Below are positions 9,156 through 17,877 of a stretch of 64,000 nucleotides of DNA, piece by piece. A model generated the notes under the pieces. The model made no database searches, had not been told where the DNA came from, and worked only from the letters and a program-made list of their open reading frames with translations. Made by a program: the position numbers and the translations under genes. How positions within the stretch are numbered: position 1 is the first letter of the stretch; each line of letters begins with the position of its first letter. The DNA is from Haliscomenobacter sp. (GTDB lineage: Bacteria; Bacteroidota; Bacteroidia; Chitinophagales; Saprospiraceae): assembly GCA_016707205.1 (NCBI GenBank), contig JADJHZ010000007.1, forward strand, positions 1-64,000, given 5' to 3'.

Positions 9156-9953
9156 TCAGGCGCGTTCCTGTTGCCAGGATTTCACTTGCTGCATCAGGTC
9201 CAGATTGATTTCCGGAGCAAACATATTGCCGGACAGCCGGTCGTCAAACAGGCCGAGTTTCATTTCTTTGGCGAGGGATTTGGCCAGGTCTCCCATGTTC
9301 CGGGCATATTCCCGGTTTTTGCCCAGTGCGTTGAAATGGTCGATAATCCCCGTGCGCAGCAATTCGTAGGGGTCGATTTGCTGAAGCATCTGGCGCTGGG
9401 TTTTTCCTTTGGGGTTCAAACCTTGCTCCTGCATTTGTTTGCGTAACGAATCTGCAGAATACCCGAGAACATGCGCGCGATAAATCCACCAATTTGCGGA
9501 GGATCCTCCGTTGCGGGATTCATACACCTTGAGATGGCGTTGCTCTGCGGCTTCCTGGCAGGACCGCAGGCAAAGGGCTTTGGTCAGTTCCAGCAGGTCG
9601 GTCAATTCTTCTTTCGTCAGGCTGTTCATGGCGCCTTCCTCATCGGATAACTCCTGTAACTGACGCGCGTATTTCATCTTGGATCTGCTCCGGGAATGAA
9701 GGGCAATATGCTTGGCCAGCTCCACCGACAAATAAAAATCCTCCAGTACGGACTGGCTATCTTTGAGCCTCCGGGGCGCGTAATCCTTCATCACTACCGG
9801 CCGGCGAATGCCATCCCGGAAAGCGTACACATCCTTCAGCCAGCGGCGGATCAACACCCCGTAATTGTGAACGGGTAGTTCCAGCAGTTGAAAAAGATGG
9901 GTGGCGGTAACGACCTTGGTGCCTTTGTTGCTTACAAAAACTTCCAGTTCCAT
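9156..9953 (-). CDS. AntA/AntB antirepressor-like regulator, conserved hypothetical
   Basis: A 265-residue soluble basic protein. The first ~95 residues have the pattern of AntA/AntB-type antirepressor domains (start with THLFQLLEL, a basic RRWLKDVY segment, and an EDFYLSVELAKHIALHSRS helix). The rest is helical and not recognised; it contains NGGSSANWWIYRAHVLGYS. The start at 9953 is preferred over the ATG at 9971 because a promoter -7 box at 9974-9981 would place the transcript start downstream of 9971. It is a lone gene, closed by its own terminator and preceded by iterated AT-rich motifs, so autoregulation is plausible. No phage structural genes are near. Confidence 0.55.
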   Translation of the reverse strand: MELEVFVSNKGTKVVTATHLFQLLELPVHNYGVLIRRWLKDVYAFRDGIRRPVVMKDYAPRRLKDSQSVLEDFYLSVELAKHIALHSRSRSKMKYARQLQELSDEEGAMNSLTKEELTDLLELTKALCLRSCQEAAEQRHLKVYESRNGGSSANWWIYRAHVLGYSADSLRKQMQEQGLNPKGKTQRQMLQQIDPYELLRTGIIDHFNALGKNREYARNMGDLAKSLAKEMKLGLFDDRLSGNMFAPEINLDLMQQVKSWQQERA

Positions 9954-9973
9954 AATACCTGTTTTGATCACAA

Positions 9974-10004
9974 CAAAGATACAGGTTTTGTTTTAATGAA
10001 ACAA
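9974..10004 (-). promoter_or_regulatory. Bacteroidota-type promoter with overlapping inverted repeat
   Basis: On the minus strand TTG (10002-10004) is followed after exactly 20 bases by TATCTTTG (9974-9981), matching the -33/-7 consensus. An inverted repeat TTGTTT-N5-AAACAA (9988-10004) covers the -33 element, a natural repressor site. Transcription would begin some 15 bases ahead of the ATG at 9953. Confidence 0.6.
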
Positions 10005-10045
10005 TATTTTTGATAAAATTTGTTTTAAATATTTTTTTGTTTTAA
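9986..10045. repeat. Three iterated TTTTGTTTTAA motifs upstream of the antirepressor-like gene
   Basis: The 11-mer TTTTGTTTTAA occurs at 9986-9996 and 10035-10045, and with one change (ATTTGTTTTAA) at 10018-10028. All three are in the same orientation inside an AT-rich patch that contrasts with the surrounding sequence. They may be binding sites of the adjacent regulator; poly-T composition could also produce such matches by chance. Confidence 0.4.
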
Positions 10046-10125
10046 AAGGGTTTTTTTTTCCCCCCTTGGGGCCCCCCCCAGTCGGCTTGTTCCGGCTGGC
10101 TAACCATTTTCTCCGGCCATAGAGT

Positions 10126-11262
10126 TTATTTGGCGCCAAAGATAAGTCTCCATGCCGTAATCCGGTCGGCGAGGAATTTTCCGGACCGGGTAAGCCGGTA
10201 CCTTCCGTTGTAGGTTTCCACCAGGCCTTGCTGGAGAAAAGACCGGATTTTTTCCAGAAAATGTTCCCTGAAGGGGGAAGGGAAGTCGGCCGGATCGACC
10301 CCCCAGATAGTCCGCAGCCCGGTGAGGAGCCGGTCGTGGTAGCGCTGAACGGGGGTTAGCGTTTCGATCTCGTACCATAACGCTTCGCCATCCTTTGCGG
10401 TAGTCAGCATCTGGAGATACTTAGCGTTATGGGCAATATTCCACTGCCGGGAAACGCCGTCGAACGAATGCGCCGAGGGACCGATCCCCAGATAAGGCTC
10501 TCCGAGCCAGTAACTGGAGTTGTGGCGCGCCTGCCAACCCTCCCGCGCAAAATTGGAGATCTCGTAATGCGCATACCCGGCCGATTCCGTAGCGTCTATC
10601 AGGAATTCGTATTGCCGGGCGGCAGCGTCCTCGTCGGGCGGAGGCGTCTTGCCTTTCTGCACCATATGGGCAAGGGCCGTGCGGTCTTCTACCGTTAAGG
10701 AATACGCCGATAGATGAGGAATACCCAGACTGATCATGGTTTGCACATTGAACGCCCATTGCGCGTCATCGGTGGTAGGCGCTCCGTAAATCAGGTCGGC
10801 CGTAAGGTTGGCGAACCCCGCCGCGAGGGCGTTTTCGATACACGAAAGCGCTTCGGCAGCGTTATGGGCCCGGTTCATATAGCGGAGGTCGGCTTCCGAA
10901 AACGACTGGATTCCTATGCTCAGCCGGTTGACCGGGCTGTCGCGAAGGGCCTTCAGCTTGTCGGGGCTCAGATCGTCCGGATTGGCTTCCAGCGTGATTT
11001 CGGCTTCGGAATCTACCGGGTGCAGCGCATAAATTTTTTCAAAAAGACGTTCCAATTCAGAAGCCGAAAGCAGAGAAGGGGTGCCCCCGCCAAAGTAAAT
11101 GCTGGTCAGCGGAGCGCCCTGGAGGTAATGGCGCTGGATCTCCAGTTCAACCAAAAGGGCTTCTACCATTTCCCCTTTTCTTTGCAAATTGGTGGAAAAA
11201 TGGAAATTGCAGTAATGGCAGGCTTGCTTGCAAAAGGGAATATGGAGATAAAGACCTGGCAT
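10126..11262 (-). CDS. hemW: HemW-type heme chaperone (radical SAM)
   Basis: A 378-residue radical SAM protein of the HemW (formerly oxygen-independent coproporphyrinogen oxidase-like) family. The cluster motif CX3CX2C is at residues 11-18 (CKQACHYC), followed by YFGGGTPSLLS and NRLSIGIQSF. The length and the second-site NF after the cluster fit HemW rather than HemN. The open frame extends upstream to 11592 but MPGLYLHIPF at 11262 is the family start. The only true HemN in the window is a pseudogene at 43.6 kb, so this gene should not be counted as a replacement for it. Confidence 0.88.
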   Translation of the reverse strand: MPGLYLHIPFCKQACHYCNFHFSTNLQRKGEMVEALLVELEIQRHYLQGAPLTSIYFGGGTPSLLSASELERLFEKIYALHPVDSEAEITLEANPDDLSPDKLKALRDSPVNRLSIGIQSFSEADLRYMNRAHNAAEALSCIENALAAGFANLTADLIYGAPTTDDAQWAFNVQTMISLGIPHLSAYSLTVEDRTALAHMVQKGKTPPPDEDAAARQYEFLIDATESAGYAHYEISNFAREGWQARHNSSYWLGEPYLGIGPSAHSFDGVSRQWNIAHNAKYLQMLTTAKDGEALWYEIETLTPVQRYHDRLLTGLRTIWGVDPADFPSPFREHFLEKIRSFLQQGLVETYNGRYRLTRSGKFLADRITAWRLIFGAK

Positions 11263-11301
11263 ACCGGCTGATTTAATTGGGAAAACGCAAATTTCAACAA
11301 A

Positions 11302-13074
11302 TTGATCCCTTGTGGCGCAAAGCTGAGAAAAAAGGACTGGATTAGGAAATGCGGAATCGTTCTGGCGTTGCTCGCCTTCCTGCGCCCGGGCGGAAAAGCT
11401 CAGGAGCGCCTGGTCCTTTACAGCGACGGGCCGCTCCCTGCCAGGGTCCGGGTGGATTCGCTTTTTTCCGACTCCGTCACCCTGTTTCGTGGGCTCGGCG
11501 CGTTGCTTAACGGGCTCCAGGACAAAGGGTATCTGGAATCTTCCCTGGATTCGCTTTCCAGGTCCGACAGTCTTTGGAGCGCCTGGCTTCATGTTGGATC
11601 TGCGTATTCGTGGGGCAGCCTCGACTTATCTGCGCGCCCTCCGGGCGCTGCGGTTCGCCCCGGTCAGCAGAAAGGCCAGCCGGTGAGCAAAGCGGCGCTG
11701 TCGCGCTTTCAGGACCGGCTCCTCCAAGACGTTGCCAGCGAAGGGTACCCCTTTGCCAGCATAAGGACCGATAGCATCCAAACGGCAGAAAACAGACTGA
11801 GTTTGCGGCTGGTGTTGAATGAAGGAACTTTTTATGCCCTCGATACCCTGATCGTGGAAGGTGATGCGCCGGTCAGCAACCGTTTTCTTCAGCAATACCT
11901 CGGCCTGATACCCGGCAAGCCCTACTCCCAGTCGGCCGTCCTTCGCATCCGGGAACGCATCCGGGCGTTGCCCTATCTTCAGCTGGTTAAAGACCCGGAA
12001 GTGCGGTTCTCGTTGGGCCGCGCCGAAGTGATCCTGCCCCTGTCGGCTCGCAATGCAAGCCGGTTCGACTTCCTGATCGGCGTGCTGCCCAACAACCTCC
12101 AGACCGGCCGGCTGCTGCTCACCGGAAGCCTGGAAGGGGAGTTCCTCAACCAGCTGGGAGGCGGTGAACGGATCTACGCCCGCATCGAACAGCTTCGCCC
12201 TCAAACCCAGCGCCTGGATATCCAGATGGGCTACCCCTATCTTGTGGGGCTACCCCTGGGGCTGGATGCCCGCCTGCACTTGTATAAACGGGACACGTCC
12301 TTTCTCGACGCCGACGCCAGCCTTGGAGTCCGGTACCTTTTTCAAGGCGCCAGCTATTTCAAGGCGTTCTGGAATCAGCGGAGTTCGCGCCTGCTGGGGT
12401 TTAATGCGGATGCGGTGGTGTCCGCCAACCGCCTGCCTGCGAATCTGGACGTCCGGGTCGCTTCTTTTGGATTCGAAACCGGCGCAGAACGGCTGGACTA
12501 TCGGTTCAATCCCCGCCGGGGATGGGTCCTTCAATCCAGCATCGGTGCAGGAACCAAACGGATAATCCCCAATAAGCGAATCGAAGACCTGGGGTTGGGA
12601 AACCTCTACGATAGTCTGGCGCTACATTCCACCCAGGTTCAGATTGCCGCCAAAGCCGGCGCTTATTTTCCTCTTTTCAAAAGGAGCGTCTTTTATTGGG
12701 GGCTCCAGGGGAAAGGACTGCTCTCCAGGCAGCCGGCGCTTCCTAACGAGCAATTCCGCCTGGGAGGAAACCGGTTGCTCCGGGGATTCGACGAAGAGTT
12801 TTTTCAGATTACGAACTACGTGGTCAACACCTGGGAGTACCGGCTCCTGCTTTCCGAAAATGCCTACCTCTCCGTCTTTGCCGATGCAGGCTGGCTGGAA
12901 GATCGTACGGCGGAAAGGGCTAACGTGCTTTTTCCGGTGGGTTGGGGAGGAGGGATAACCTTTGAAACCCGGGCGGGCGTTTTTGGCTTGAACCTTGCCT
13001 ACGGAGTACGCTGGGGCGAAAAGCCGGATTGGACCAGCCCCAAGGTGCATTTGGGATACGTCAGCCTGTTTTAA
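11302..13074 (+). CDS. Omp85/TamA-BamA family outer-membrane protein
   Basis: About 590 residues. After an N-terminal hydrophobic segment (GIVLALLAFL) comes one or two POTRA-like repeats (residues ~130-260) and then a C-terminal 16-strand-type barrel region with the hallmark LGGNRLLRGF (lid-lock motif RGF) near residue 490. Such proteins insert or translocate outer-membrane proteins. No ATG exists in frame near the N terminus; the first usable start is TTG at 11302, unusual for this phylum, so the true start or a local sequence error remains open. Divergent from hemW by 39 bases and converging with the GT9 gene (stops overlap by four bases). Confidence 0.8.
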   Translation: MIPCGAKLRKKDWIRKCGIVLALLAFLRPGGKAQERLVLYSDGPLPARVRVDSLFSDSVTLFRGLGALLNGLQDKGYLESSLDSLSRSDSLWSAWLHVGSAYSWGSLDLSARPPGAAVRPGQQKGQPVSKAALSRFQDRLLQDVASEGYPFASIRTDSIQTAENRLSLRLVLNEGTFYALDTLIVEGDAPVSNRFLQQYLGLIPGKPYSQSAVLRIRERIRALPYLQLVKDPEVRFSLGRAEVILPLSARNASRFDFLIGVLPNNLQTGRLLLTGSLEGEFLNQLGGGERIYARIEQLRPQTQRLDIQMGYPYLVGLPLGLDARLHLYKRDTSFLDADASLGVRYLFQGASYFKAFWNQRSSRLLGFNADAVVSANRLPANLDVRVASFGFETGAERLDYRFNPRRGWVLQSSIGAGTKRIIPNKRIEDLGLGNLYDSLALHSTQVQIAAKAGAYFPLFKRSVFYWGLQGKGLLSRQPALPNEQFRLGGNRLLRGFDEEFFQITNYVVNTWEYRLLLSENAYLSVFADAGWLEDRTAERANVLFPVGWGGGITFETRAGVFGLNLAYGVRWGEKPDWTSPKVHLGYVSLF

Positions 13075-14048
13075 GCGCCCACCCGCTCCGGTTCAAGCCG
13101 GTCAATCGCTATTTCTGCGCAGCGAAAATGCCCTTCGGGGCAGGCTTTGTACCCATGCAAACCGCATGGCCTGCAGGAAAGCTTCTCTTCGGTTTCGAAC
13201 ACCTGCGCTCCCGGCGACAACGGGGTAAATCCAAATGCAGGCACGGTGGAGCAAAAAATCGCCGTAACCGGCGCATCCATGGCCGATGCCAGGTGGATCG
13301 GCGCAGAATCGTTGGCGTAGTTCATCCGGGCGCGCTGCATCCAGGCGGCGGATTCCAGCAGGGATAACTTGCCGGCCATATTATACGCCCCAGGATGCCG
13401 GGCTTTCCGGCATATCCGCTCGCAAGCTTCCCGGTCGGCCGGACCGCCAAGCAGGACGACCTTCACCCGGCTGGGTATCCGATCGATCAGCGCGATCCAT
13501 TTCTCCTCAGGCCATTGTTTGGTGAACCATACCGAGGTAGGCGCCATGCACACATAATCCCCTTCCGGGATTTGATCATAAGCAGCTGATGGCGGATAAA
13601 GGCGCGGAGGCGTAAAGCCGGTATCGGTAAATCCCGAGAGTAACGACAAGTTTCGGTCCACTTCGTGGGATTGACCTATTACATGGGGAAACCTGCGGGT
13701 GTACACCCAGGAGAGTGGGTTTTTGGCAAACCCATGGACGGCCTTAGCCCCGGAAAGAACGGCCATCACCCCACTGGAAGCAAACCGGTGCGTGTTGACG
13801 ACCAGATCGTAGCGCTCCCGGCGCATTTGCCCAATGAGGGCCCGCATGCTGTTTGCTTTCTTCTTTTTGTCGAACACCAGCACCTGACGGAGAAAAGGAT
13901 GCCCCCGGAGCAGCGATTCATTGCCCTTGCGGACGAGGAAATCGATGACCGCGTCGGGGAAGGCCTGCCGTAGCTTTTCGATGAGCGGCGTAGCCAGCAC
14001 CACATCGCCAAGAAATGCCGTTTGGATGATCAGGAATTTTTTAGGCAT
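13071..14048 (-). CDS. GT9 family heptosyltransferase-like glycosyltransferase
   Basis: A 325-residue ADP-heptose:LPS heptosyltransferase-type protein (WaaF/RfaF family). It begins with ILIIQTAFLGDVVLATP-like strand-loop, has APTSVWFTKQWPEEKW in the middle and the C-terminal donor-site segment NDSAPIHLASAMDAPVTAIF, all family hallmarks. It should add a heptose or related sugar to lipooligosaccharide core at the cytoplasmic membrane face. It sits four bases after the upstream gene on the same strand and is probably co-transcribed with it. Confidence 0.9.
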   Translation of the reverse strand: MPKKFLIIQTAFLGDVVLATPLIEKLRQAFPDAVIDFLVRKGNESLLRGHPFLRQVLVFDKKKKANSMRALIGQMRRERYDLVVNTHRFASSGVMAVLSGAKAVHGFAKNPLSWVYTRRFPHVIGQSHEVDRNLSLLSGFTDTGFTPPRLYPPSAAYDQIPEGDYVCMAPTSVWFTKQWPEEKWIALIDRIPSRVKVVLLGGPADREACERICRKARHPGAYNMAGKLSLLESAAWMQRARMNYANDSAPIHLASAMDAPVTAIFCSTVPAFGFTPLSPGAQVFETEEKLSCRPCGLHGYKACPEGHFRCAEIAIDRLEPERVGA

Positions 14049-14052
14049 GGCA

Positions 14053-14709
14053 TCAGGAGCCGGGAGTCTTTTTCTTTTTATAGTCGCCGTTCTTCCAGGA
14101 GTCGAAGAATTTTTTCCAGGCGATGGGGTTGAAAATATTCATTGGAGGTTGCTGCCCATAATAATAGTAGTTGCTGGATTGCTTCCGCAAATAGTAATCG
14201 GCGTTTTCGTTACCGTCATAGGTGACGCTTTCCTTGGCGCGGGCGAGGGCTTCGTTAGCCAGGTTTTCAGCGGCCCGGCGCTGAAGTTCCGGCGTCACAT
14301 CCATGGCAAGGAATTCCAGACGGAAATTTTCCCGGCTGGGCCAGGGAAAGACGACGGTTTCCGGAAGGTTGATCGTATCCTGAGTCATTAGCTGCACGAT
14401 GGAGTAGTGGTCGTCTCTGTATTGGGGCGGCATTCTAAACTCGATCGTTTTGTATCCTATGGCAGAAAAGACGACGGTTTCGTTTTTGCGGATCACCAGG
14501 GAGAAAAACCCTTTGAAGTCGGAATACGTCCCGCGGTTAGAACCTTTGACGTATACGCTGGTATAGGGTACGGGCGTAAGCTGGCTGGTGGTCCCATCCA
14601 AAACAAGCCCCGAAAGCTGTACCAGGGTAGAATCATTTTGAGCAGAAGCCGTAATTAACATTCCCAATAACAGGAAGCTCAATAGCATAAGACGTGTCCA
14701 ATTCATCAT
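14053..14709 (-). CDS. Secreted protein with carboxypeptidase-regulatory-like domain
   Basis: About 218 residues with a signal peptide ending ..ITASAQ. Residues ~25-110 form a CarboxypepD_reg-like beta-sandwich (GLVLDGTTSQLTPVPYTSVY then GTYSDFKGFFSLVI), a domain frequent at the N terminus of Bacteroidota surface proteins. The remainder is Tyr/Asn-rich and unassigned. It is the first gene of a two-gene unit with the GT9 gene. Role unknown. The start chosen is the first of two adjacent ATG codons; an upstream extension of 12 codons is open. Confidence 0.75.
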   Translation of the reverse strand: MMNWTRLMLLSFLLLGMLITASAQNDSTLVQLSGLVLDGTTSQLTPVPYTSVYVKGSNRGTYSDFKGFFSLVIRKNETVVFSAIGYKTIEFRMPPQYRDDHYSIVQLMTQDTINLPETVVFPWPSRENFRLEFLAMDVTPELQRRAAENLANEALARAKESVTYDGNENADYYLRKQSSNYYYYGQQPPMNIFNPIAWKKFFDSWKNGDYKKKKTPGS

Positions 14710-14772
14710 TCGGCAGTTTTCTATTAGACCTCCAAAGATCAGCAAAGGTTTGTTAACCTTAGCTTAAAGATA

Positions 14773-14862
14773 GAAAAAAGACGTTAGCTATTAGACGTTA
14801 GACGTTGGATAATGCGCCTGACCACCGTCCACCGTCTAAGGTCTAACGCCTAACGTCTATTA
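14773..14862 (-). terminator. Terminator of the marR-hmgA-hpd operon built from TTAGACGT repeats
   Basis: Directly after the hpd stop, copies of AACGTCTAA and TTAGACGTTAG occur in opposite orientations around a central ~40-base loop. Read on the minus strand the arms form a long hairpin that ends with six T (14774-14779), like an intrinsic terminator. The same octamer makes the arrays at 37321-37403 and 45311-45342. Confidence 0.6.
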
Positions 14863-15987
14863 TCACAGGGTTCCCCGGAGGGCCTGCTCGCGTTCAATGG
14901 CTTCGAAGAGGGCTTTGAAATTCCCTTTTCCGAAGGATTTGGCGCCTTCGCGCTGGATGATCTCGTAAAATACCGTCGGGCGGTCCTGAACAGGTTTGGT
15001 GAAGATCTGAAGGAGATAACCCTCTTCGTCGCGGTCGACGAGAATATTGAGTCGTTTCAGGGCCTCCAGGTCTTCTTTGATCGAGCCTATCCGTTCGGGA
15101 AGCGAGTCGTAATAGACCTCCGGCACGTGGAGGAATTCCACCCCATTTTTCCGGAGTTGGTCCACGCTGTAAATGATATCGTCGGTAGCGATGGCGACGT
15201 GCTGGACCCCGGCGCCGCGATAGAAATCCAGATACTCCTCGATCTGGGATTTTTTCTTCCCTTCTGCCGGCTCGTTAATGGGGAATTTGATATAGCCGTT
15301 TCCATTGGACACCACTTTGCTCATCAGCGCGGTGTAGTCGGTAGAGATATCCTTGTCGTCGAACGTAACCAGGAGGTTAAAGCCCATGACCTTTTGATAA
15401 AAGTCTACCCATTGGTTCATTTCTCCCAAAGGCACATTCCCGACACAATGGTCGACGTACTTAAACCCAAGGGGGCGCACTTCCATACTGCTTGCCTTAG
15501 GCGCAAAGCCGGGTAAAAAAGCGCCCTGGTAGCCGCTGCGCTCGACAAACGTATGGATCGTCTCTCCGTAGGTTTTGATGGCGGCCATCCGGACCTGGCC
15601 ATGGGCGTCTTCCATCATTTGGAGGGGGAAAGCTGAAACGGCGCCTCGCTCGAGGGCTGTCTGGTAAGCCTCGGCGGCATCGTCGACCCAAAGGGCCAGC
15701 ACTTTGATCCCGTCGCCGTGCTCGTGGACGTGGCGGGCGATATCGTGCCCGGGATCGAGCGCGCTGGTCAGCACAAACGTGATCTTCCCCTGCCGGAGCA
15801 CGTAAGAAATCTTTTCGCGGTCGCCCGTTTCCGGGCCCCGGTAGGCGATCAGGTCAAACCCGAATGCGCTTTGGTAAAAATGGCAGGCTTGTTTGGCGTT
15901 GCCAACGTAGAACTCGATATGATCCGTCCCGTTGATCGGGAACAGGTCTTCCCGGACAAGGGCATTTTCTAAGGTTTGCGTTTGCAT
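14863..15987 (-). CDS. hpd: 4-hydroxyphenylpyruvate dioxygenase
   Basis: A 374-residue Fe(II) dioxygenase converting 4-hydroxyphenylpyruvate to homogentisate. Two VOC modules are visible; ligands fit the first His in YVDHCVGNV, the second His in GVQHVAIATDD and the C-terminal Glu in VFYEIIQREGAKSFGKGNFKALF, the last being a signature of the family. The start is taken at MQTQTLENAL; the 20 codons upstream come from a CAACCACT-type repeat and are not family-like. It is third in the marR-hmgA-hpd operon, 61 bases after hmgA. Confidence 0.95.
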   Translation of the reverse strand: MQTQTLENALVREDLFPINGTDHIEFYVGNAKQACHFYQSAFGFDLIAYRGPETGDREKISYVLRQGKITFVLTSALDPGHDIARHVHEHGDGIKVLALWVDDAAEAYQTALERGAVSAFPLQMMEDAHGQVRMAAIKTYGETIHTFVERSGYQGAFLPGFAPKASSMEVRPLGFKYVDHCVGNVPLGEMNQWVDFYQKVMGFNLLVTFDDKDISTDYTALMSKVVSNGNGYIKFPINEPAEGKKKSQIEEYLDFYRGAGVQHVAIATDDIIYSVDQLRKNGVEFLHVPEVYYDSLPERIGSIKEDLEALKRLNILVDRDEEGYLLQIFTKPVQDRPTVFYEIIQREGAKSFGKGNFKALFEAIEREQALRGTL

Positions 15988-16048
15988 ATTGGTTTGGTTT
16001 TGGTGGTTGAGTGGTTGAAATGGGTGGTTGAGTGGGGGATACAACAAG

Positions 16049-17206
16049 TCAGGGTAGCCAGCTCAGGTGGTAATTGGGATCTTCAATGGCAAGGGCGTGG
16101 GTCGTTAGTTGAAGTGGGCGGAAGGTGTCGATCATGACTGCCAGCTCTTTGGTTTCTTTGGCGCCAATGCTTTTTTCTACCGTGCCGGGGTGGGGGCCGT
16201 GCGGTATCCCGCCGGGGTGCAGGGTGATCATGCCTTTCTCCACGTGTTTGCGGCTCATAAAGTCGCCGTCTACATAATACAACACTTCGTCGCTATCGAT
16301 ATTGCTGTGGTTGTAAGGGGCCGGAATAGCCAGCGGGTGGTAATCGTAAAGGCGGGGCACAAAGGAACAAATCACAAACTGATGCCCGTCAAAGGTTTGA
16401 TGCACCGGAGGGGGTTGATGAATCCTTCCGGTGATCGGCTCAAAGTTGTGGATGGAAAACGCGTAGGGATAACAATACCCGTCCCAGCCCACCAAATCAA
16501 ATGGGTGGCTCAGGTAGGTGTACGGATAGATTTGATCCTGCTTTTTGATATAAAAAAGAAAGGGTCCTTGCTCGTCGTGCGTTTCCAGATCCTGTGGTTT
16601 TCGGATGTCGCGTTCGCAGTAAGGGGCGTGCTCTTCAAGTTGCCCGAACGCGTTGCGGTACCGTTTGGGCGGCACGATAGGGCCACCGTGGGACTCGATG
16701 ATCAGCAGCCGGTTTTCCGGAGTGTCGAAATGAAGCTGGTAGACCGTCCCCCGGGGAATGATCAGGTAATCCCCGTAGCCAAAAGGGATTTTGCCGTACA
16801 TGGTGAGCAGAGCGCCGGAACCCATATGGATGAAGATCGCTTCGTCGGCGTCGGCGTTTTTGAAAAAATAGCCTGTCGTGCTTAGTCTGGGCGCAGCCAG
16901 GATAATGCGGCAATCGCTGTTGACCAGCACGGGCTTTCGGCTGCGGAGGTAATCGTCTTCGGGCTGAATTTGGAAACCCAGCAAGCTGCGGTGTTTCAAC
17001 TGCTTGCTTTCCATTACTTCCGGAGCGACGGAGTAGGGATCGCCAACTTGTACGATCTGGGTCGGCGGATGGCAATGGTAAAGCAGGGAATACAGGTTGC
17101 TAAACCCTTCTGTCGAAAACAACTCCTCGTGGTAAAGCCGACCATCCGGCTTTCGAAACTGGGTATGGCGTTTGGGAGGAATCTGGCCGAGCTGGTAATA
17201 ATGCAT
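16049..17206 (-). CDS. hmgA: Homogentisate 1,2-dioxygenase
   Basis: A 385-residue cupin-fold enzyme that opens the ring of homogentisate to maleylacetoacetate. Family segments include SPHPFDLVGWDG-like (residues ~235), PPVHQTFDGHQFVICSF and GIPHGPHPG, which hold the iron-binding His and Glu residues. It is shorter than the ~430-residue plant and animal forms, as common for the bacterial branch. It lies 39 bases after marR and before hpd, forming a tyrosine-degradation unit; no maleylacetoacetate isomerase is seen in the window. Confidence 0.93.
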   Translation of the reverse strand: MHYYQLGQIPPKRHTQFRKPDGRLYHEELFSTEGFSNLYSLLYHCHPPTQIVQVGDPYSVAPEVMESKQLKHRSLLGFQIQPEDDYLRSRKPVLVNSDCRIILAAPRLSTTGYFFKNADADEAIFIHMGSGALLTMYGKIPFGYGDYLIIPRGTVYQLHFDTPENRLLIIESHGGPIVPPKRYRNAFGQLEEHAPYCERDIRKPQDLETHDEQGPFLFYIKKQDQIYPYTYLSHPFDLVGWDGYCYPYAFSIHNFEPITGRIHQPPPVHQTFDGHQFVICSFVPRLYDYHPLAIPAPYNHSNIDSDEVLYYVDGDFMSRKHVEKGMITLHPGGIPHGPHPGTVEKSIGAKETKELAVMIDTFRPLQLTTHALAIEDPNYHLSWLP

Positions 17207-17245
17207 GGTCGTTTTGGTTTTATCGGTCAGGAAAACGGAGGGCGG

Positions 17246-17701
17246 CTATTCGCCGGCGTTCAGGTTGGCGGAGATCTTGTCAAGGATGCCGAGGAGGCGG
17301 TCGAGATCCTCGTGGCTGAGCCCGCCCCAGACTTCGGAGCGGAAGGATTTGATCAGCGGCAGGCAGTTGGAATAGGTGCGTTCTCCTGCGGGAGTGAGCT
17401 GGAGAAGAAATTTTCTGCGATCGGCCAGGTCCGGCAGGCGCACAACGAGGCCTTTGGCGGCCAGCAGGTCGAGGATGCGGGTTACCGAAGCGGCGTCTTT
17501 AAAGGTCGCTCTGGCCAGTTCGAGCTGGGCGATTCCCGGCTGTTGCCGGATTTCCTGGAGTAATACCCACTGGTCGACCGTAATCCCGGCGCCGGCTTTT
17601 GCCAGGCGCTGTTGCAGCGCGAGTTTCAACAGCCTGGCCGTCCGCTCAAGCACATAACCGGAGGTTTCTGTTTTTTGATCGGGAATAGATTTTGATTGCA
17701 T
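17246..17701 (-). CDS. MarR family transcriptional regulator
   Basis: A 151-residue winged-helix repressor: helix-turn-helix region QLELARATFKDAASVTRILDLLAAKGLV and wing DRRKFLLQLTPAGE. It heads the operon with hmgA and hpd, so it probably controls tyrosine or homogentisate breakdown. The ATG at 17701 is chosen because a promoter with a palindromic operator lies immediately upstream (17711-17747), leaving a leader of about ten bases. The effector is likely a pathway intermediate (inference). Confidence 0.9.
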   Translation of the reverse strand: MQSKSIPDQKTETSGYVLERTARLLKLALQQRLAKAGAGITVDQWVLLQEIRQQPGIAQLELARATFKDAASVTRILDLLAAKGLVVRLPDLADRRKFLLQLTPAGERTYSNCLPLIKSFRSEVWGGLSHEDLDRLLGILDKISANLNAGE

Positions 17702-17710
17702 GGCTAATAT

Positions 17711-17737
17711 TTGATACAAATATAGTTGTTGTATCAA
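17711..17737. promoter_or_regulatory. Palindromic operator of the marR-hmgA-hpd operon
   Basis: A perfect 9-bp inverted repeat TTGATACAA-N9-TTGTATCAA. It overlaps the -7 box and part of the spacer of the marR promoter, ten bases ahead of the ATG. Its size and placement fit a MarR dimer site for autorepression. No second copy was noticed in the window. Confidence 0.7.
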
Positions 17738-17747
17738 GTATTGTCAA
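17717..17747 (-). promoter_or_regulatory. Bacteroidota promoter for marR-hmgA-hpd
   Basis: On the minus strand TTG (17745-17747, within TTGACAA) is followed after 20 bases by TATATTTG (17717-17724), an exact TAnnTTTG match. Spacing is identical to the promoter at 9974-10004. Confidence 0.7.
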
Positions 17748-17877
17748 GGGCTTTATAAAATGGGGTTCCTGTTTCCGCTCCAACCGGACGCTACCTTCAC
17801 ACCCCGCATATCCCGAAAAGGGGAAACTAAGTAATAAGCTGCCTTGTTTTATGTTACAAAGACCATTATTTTGGTCC

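Noticed and set aside
9156..9953. Prophage island around the antirepressor-like gene and the DinD relic
   Set aside because: Neighbours are all core metabolic or envelope genes and no integrase, terminase or structural gene occurs.
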